A stretch of DNA of 64,000 nucleotides from Adenanthera pavonina (Eukaryota; Streptophyta; Magnoliopsida; Fabales; Fabaceae). A program made the translations under genes and the position numbers. The DNA lies in contig JAIVEN010000007.1 of NCBI GenBank assembly GCA_026686845.1, positions 39,863,001-39,927,000 on the forward strand, read 5' to 3'. This document shows, one piece after another, positions 59,901 through 64,000 of this stretch. The notes under the pieces were generated by a model. That model was not told where the DNA came from. It was given only the letters and a program-made list of their open reading frames with translations, and searched no databases. Position 1 is the first letter of the stretch, and each line of letters opens with the position of its first letter.

Positions 59901-60501
59901 GTTCTTAGAAGACTATGACTACGAACTGAAATACCATCCTGGAAAGGCTAATGTTGTTGTGGATTCTCTAAGTAGAAAGTCCATCCATGCAGCCCAGATG
60001 ATAGTTAGAAAGTGGAAACGAGGATGTCCAAAATATCAAAACTGAGACATCAAGGTTGATTGCCACCATGAAAGCACTGCCAATTGAGAGTGTGACTTGG
60101 AAGAAGGTAAAATAAGCACAACTAGAGGATGAGTTTCTACTAGGGGTCAAAGAGGAAGTTGAGGAAGGAAAGGGTAAAGATTTTGAGGTTGGAAATGATG
60201 AGATCTTGAGGTATAAAGGAAGAGTATGTATTCCTAATGATGAGGGATTGAGGAAACTTATATTAGATGAAGCACATCGAAGCAAATATACCATTCATCC
60301 TGGAGCAACTAAAATGAATCATGACTTGAAGAGGGATTGGTGGTGGCCAGGTATAAAGAAAGAGGTGACGGAATTTGTAGCTCACTGTTTAACTTGCCAG
60401 AAGGTCAAAATTGAACATCAGAAGCCTCCAGGGTTATTAGAAAATCTAAAGATTTCTAAGTGGAAATGAGATAGTATCACTGTGGATTTTATTATAGGTC
60501 T
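56931..60501 (+). pseudogene. Gypsy gag-pol, decayed and truncated in integrase
   Basis: Gag starts at ATG 56931 (MVNTRRTKSNPP) and meets stops within 25 codons. The zinc knuckle CFKCGKPGHISRLC is at about 58035. The protease site reads DFGATHSF in place of the usual D-S/T-G. The reverse transcriptase (58768-59421) keeps KKDGSLRLCIDY and MPFGLTNAP, but its catalytic box reads FINDIL, with Asn where the first Asp belongs. RNase H (59452-59817) has LYTDA. The integrase HHCC domain is at 60206-60469 (HPGATKM..CLTCQKVK). Integrase is cut off soon after TVDFIIGLP. Stops and frameshifts separate all blocks. Confidence 0.88.
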
Positions 60502-60897
60502 ACCATAGGACATTGTTTAATTGGTTTTATTGTTTTTGAACCTTAATACATTGTTTATTTAGCGGTTTGATGCTTATGGATCTTTGAGTTTAATTTGTTA
60601 GAATATTCTAATATATGCTTGAGTTGCATACTCTAAATTTTTATGTTTTAAATTGAATAAAACTGGTGGAGCCCTTTTTGTTATGCATTCTGTTGAGTAG
60701 GTGTTTTCTTTAAAAATAGGGCTGAGCCCTTTATGTGTATATTAATTAGTATTTAATGAGGTGGAGCCTCCTAGGTTTATAATTGTATAGGTATTTGGGC
60801 ATATGTTTAGAGGACAGAGTCCCTAGCCCAATGGTTGTTCCCTGATTGAATGTTGAATTATTTTACTAAATGTCTAGATGGTAGGACAAGTGTTACA
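60502..60897 (+). repeat. 3' LTR remnant of Gypsy element
   Basis: These 396 bp correspond to 56379-56773 of the 5' LTR, with scattered substitutions. It ends GTGTTACA and is followed by the target duplication ATAAC. The first 2.15 kb of this LTR are deleted. Confidence 0.85.
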
Positions 60898-61012
60898 ATA
60901 ACAAGGCATCTTGGGCCAAACGGTTAGGAAAGACTACGACGCCTAAGTCAAAATCCCGTTTACTAAAGAAGACGTTGAGAGTGTCACTTAACTATTCCTC
61001 TCCAACAACCTA

Positions 61013-62098
61013 TCGGCTCGTTTGATAGTCAGACAAGGAGTTATGTGAAGTGATAGTCTTCACATCACATGAGATTGACACATTTGGTTGACATTTTGTT
61101 ATATGATTCCCATTACATAATGTAAACACCATCACATTAAATTAGGTAATCTCCCTCACACCCATTTTGCTATGTAATCCTTTTTATAATAGTGTGATCA
61201 TGTGCAAAATATCTAAATTATCCCTATTTTACTCGTTCCTCAAATCCCTTCCCTCCCTCCTCATTCTCCATAGATGTCGTCCTTTCCTTTTCTCATCAGC
61301 AGTCCAAAGCATATCTGAGCCACCGATGACTACCCACCGTTTCCTCCACCACCGTCTTCCACACATCGATGACTACCCATAATGGCGACCACCCACTGCA
61401 GTAGATCTAAACTTGCATAATGAAGAAGCGTTCTCTCCAACATTGCCATCATCTTCTTCATCTATGGCGACTATACCTTCCTCTGATCTCATCTTCTCCT
61501 GCTAGCGAGAGCTTCACCTTCGGCAACCTATATCTTTATCGATCTCATCCCTCACCTAACACCTCTGGCAACCTACGTCTCCATTCACACTGCCGTCACA
61601 CCGCTGTCACAACCCTTCCTTCATCCATTGTCCTCTAATACACCATAACCTTCTTCCTCCATATCTCACCTCCCTCGATCCATCATCCTCATTAGCGTCG
61701 CAAGTCACAACTATAGAATTTGTAGATTCACAGATCTCGTAGCCTTCTTCAGATCTGGAATTCTTTTAAACATTTACTGCATTTGAATTTTGAATTCAAA
61801 GATTGAGATTTTGTTTGCATCTTGTTGGTTTTCCTGGATCTATTATGAAGATTATGATTTTGTTAGTTGGCATCAACTTTGGAGGTGGGAGCAGGAGGAT
61901 GAAGGAAGACAAAGGGGATTTTTTTGTTGAGGGCAATTTTGTCTTTTTGATTTACTTATATTTAATCAAATATAAAAAATAAACATTATTCCATCATACT
62001 CCTATATCATATCAAGCAAACCTCCTATGTAATTATCATCCCATTATATCTTTTCACACATTTCCTAACTCTCCTTGTAATCGAATGAAACGGGTTGT
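61013..62098. mobile_element. Putative non-autonomous DNA transposon, TIR-bounded
   Basis: The left end GGCTCGTTTGATAGTCAGAC and the right end read inward (AACCCGTTTCATTCGATTAC) are imperfect inverted repeats, followed on both sides by an ACAAGGAG-like phrase and an AT-rich block. Between them, 61220-61720 is C/T-rich with CACC repeats, unlike the surrounding DNA, and has only short frames with no known domain. No target duplication could be fixed, so the class is unknown. Confidence 0.4.
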
Positions 62099-64000
62099 AA
62101 GTGATAGCGATTGTAGCATCCATCCACCGTTAATGTGTGGAAGAGGGTAAGCTTTATATATAGACGCGTATATAAATAAAATATAAATATAAAATATTAT
62201 AATTATAACTAGAGCTGTTTACCAGCGCAAATGCGGGGAAAATTTTTTTATGACATGAGAATAAAAATTGAACGGTTATATATTATATACGTTATTTTAT
62301 ATCTAAGGTATAATTATATTTTATTATACAAATTTAGTTTTCAATAAGGTGTTGGATCATTATTCTCGATGAAGTATTAATTGTCAAATTTTTTTATTAA
62401 TTAATCTATTGGTTAATGCATTTTCAAGATAAGTATGTTTAGTATGTCATAGAATAGAATAGATATTTATATTTGATTGGACAATAATGCCCTTAATATA
62501 CAAATTTATTAAAATATTTTTTATTTTTAATTATTATTTTCAACCAAAAATAATTATTTTAAATTATATTCATCTTACTAGAGCCATTTACCTGGGCAAA
62601 TGCACGGAAAATTTTTTCCCATGAATTTAAGCAATTAAAGTATGAAAATAATTATTTTATACTATGATTTACAGATATTATTGTATTTGTATATAGTCCA
62701 TATATTATGATATCTCTATATGTGGTATACAATGATAATTGCAGCTTCAAAATTTGTGGAAATAAAATATTTATAGATTAGAATAAGAAATCTATTCAGT
62801 TATCAATTATTTAATGCATGATTAAAAATAAATATGGAAATTAAAAAACAATGTAAATAATCAATCAAGTGCTAATAGAAGAAATGAAAGGAGTACAAGA
62901 GGAAAAAAAAAGTAATTAAGAAAGCTTAAGCTTAAGTAGGAAACTTTTTTTTACATGTGTAAATCGAAATGACCATATTATTTATTATTGGACATGCGTT
63001 TGTGTCTCAATTAAATTTGTTAATTAGTGACAAGTAAATTCAAGTTAAACATGTATCACTTGTTTGAGTATAAAACTATACGTAACAATTATAAGTTGTG
63101 TCATGTGATTACTTGAGCATGTGTCACCTTGAGTACTAAACTATACATTAATACTTATAATTTGTGTGATGTGATTACTTTGGCCCTACATGATACATAG
63201 TAACCTTGCATTCCACTATTATGATACATAATAACCCTACATGGAAAGCATCCTTAATTAAGCTATAATACTCATTTTATTTGCTAGGTGACCATTTGAT
63301 TTTGATTTGTTGGACCTTTATAGGAGATTCTACAGAGGACAATCAATGAGAATTATTTATACAAAATTTATGCAAAGGAGAATATTAATACTCATAACAG
63401 AAGAAAAGGAGGATGATGGATTTAACATCCATTTCTTAAAACTCATCTCCTTATCAAAATACTTTAGCAAGTGGATCAACTATTTTATTAATAAAAATTG
63501 GAATCCAGATTTAAAGAAAAAAGTCAGAGACTTAGTCCAATTGATATGATAGCATCTTCAATTATGATCGAGTAGTCCATTCTAGTCTTAATGTACTACT
63601 TTGCTCTATGTGCACGGCATATGGTACTATCTGGAGTTGCAATTGGTATAACTCATTATCATATTTAGATAATGAAATCTGATTTATAAACGATCTCATT
63701 CAAACTTAATGAGTTTATATGTTGTTTAATTAAATTAAATTTTTTCTGACAAAGAAGTAACTTAATTCAATTTCTTACATTTATCTATTCATGGATTACA
63801 ATAATTCAGAATAATTGTTTGTATGCATGGTTGCTCTTATCCTAGGATTCAACCTCATATCATAGTAGGATATAACTTAGTAGGAGCAGAAGAGTGGGAT
63901 ACTTCCATATCCTAGGATTCACCTCCTTATCATTTTTGACAATATCACTGCAAGCAGTAACTCCTTTCTATGAGAGGCTTCTACGTCAATTCTGATTTAA
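62099..64000. other. AT-rich DNA with small repeats, no supported gene
   Basis: Two copies of an 80-bp phrase (AGC.TTTACC.G.GCAAATGC.CGGAAAATTTTTT-like) lie at about 62213-62295 and 62581-62665, direct, about 370 bp apart. 63050-63185 is a degenerate tandem duplication of about 70 bp. CATATCCTAGGATTCA-like phrases recur near 63840 and 63907. A frame of 80 codons at 63307-63549 has no known motif. Confidence 0.5.

Larger units (their letters stand above)
54226..60897 (+). mobile_element. Ty3/Gypsy chromovirus-type retrotransposon with internal deletion
   Basis: The element is flanked by the perfect 5-bp duplication ATAAC (54221-54225 and 60898-60902). It has a full 5' LTR (54226-56773), primer-binding site, decayed gag and pol in the Gypsy order protease, reverse transcriptase, RNase H, integrase, and then only the last 396 bp of the 3' LTR. 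The integrase breaks off at about 60501 and runs straight into LTR sequence, so the rest of integrase, any chromodomain and most of the 3' LTR are deleted. Sequence features fit the Tekay/Del group of chromoviruses. Confidence 0.9.

Noticed and set aside
63307..63549. 80-codon frame as a gene
   Set aside because: Low-complexity Ile/Lys/Phe content in AT-rich DNA, no motif, no supporting splice or promoter signal.
1..64000. CRISPR arrays, bacterial operons or phage genes
   Set aside because: No regularly spaced short repeats and no prokaryotic gene layout anywhere; the window is plant nuclear DNA.

Overview
This is nuclear DNA of a dicotyledonous land plant; the species cannot be named from the sequence. 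The genes are intron-rich with GT-AG (one GC-AG) splice sites, intergenic DNA is AT-rich, and about half of the window is plant LTR retrotransposons, MITEs, a tRNA-derived SINE and a Cassandra-type LTR. There is no sign of bacterial or organellar DNA.

Host genes, left to right: (1) a broken dienelactone hydrolase copy on the minus strand (4907-6976); (2) its intact five-exon paralogue, same strand (25380-29216); (3) a three-exon minus-strand gene for an acidic repeat protein with an N-terminal zinc ribbon (30532-33209), whose last exon has an in-frame TAG before a conserved-looking tail; (4) a 22-exon plus-strand kinesin-12, KIN-12E type (41457-50275), with two mitotic MYB (MSA-core) motifs upstream; (5) a small plus-strand single-exon gene for a Cys-rich hydrophobic protein of unknown function (50987-51424). 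The two hydrolase copies form an old direct duplication now separated by about 18 kb of inserted DNA.

Inserted DNA: a Copia element (1-4749, its left end outside the window) lies just 3' of the broken hydrolase. A second, minus-strand Copia (7607-18219) is split by a solo LTR (9658-15539), itself split by another solo LTR (12336-15300); both solo LTRs have perfect 5-bp target duplications. From about 19.3 to 24.1 kb lies an endogenous pararetrovirus (Caulimoviridae) in minus orientation: coat-protein part, zinc knuckle, protease, reverse transcriptase/RNase H, downstream reading frames and a TATA-containing intergenic region. It has many stops and frameshifts and no movement-protein region. 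A SINE (29700-29817), a Cassandra-like solo LTR with a 5S rRNA-like segment (34923-35349) and several MITEs lie between the genes. At the right is a Gypsy chromovirus-type element (54226-60897) with a full 5' LTR, decayed gag-pol and an internal deletion that fuses integrase to the end of the 3' LTR.

I found no operon, CRISPR or functional RNA gene. The most notable items are the endogenous pararetrovirus with its promoter region, the serially broken hydrolase duplicate with a MITE in its last exon, the premature TAG in the acidic repeat gene, the triple LTR nesting and the 5S-bearing solo LTR. All coordinates and splice sites were read by eye. Family names are from memory and were not checked by database search.
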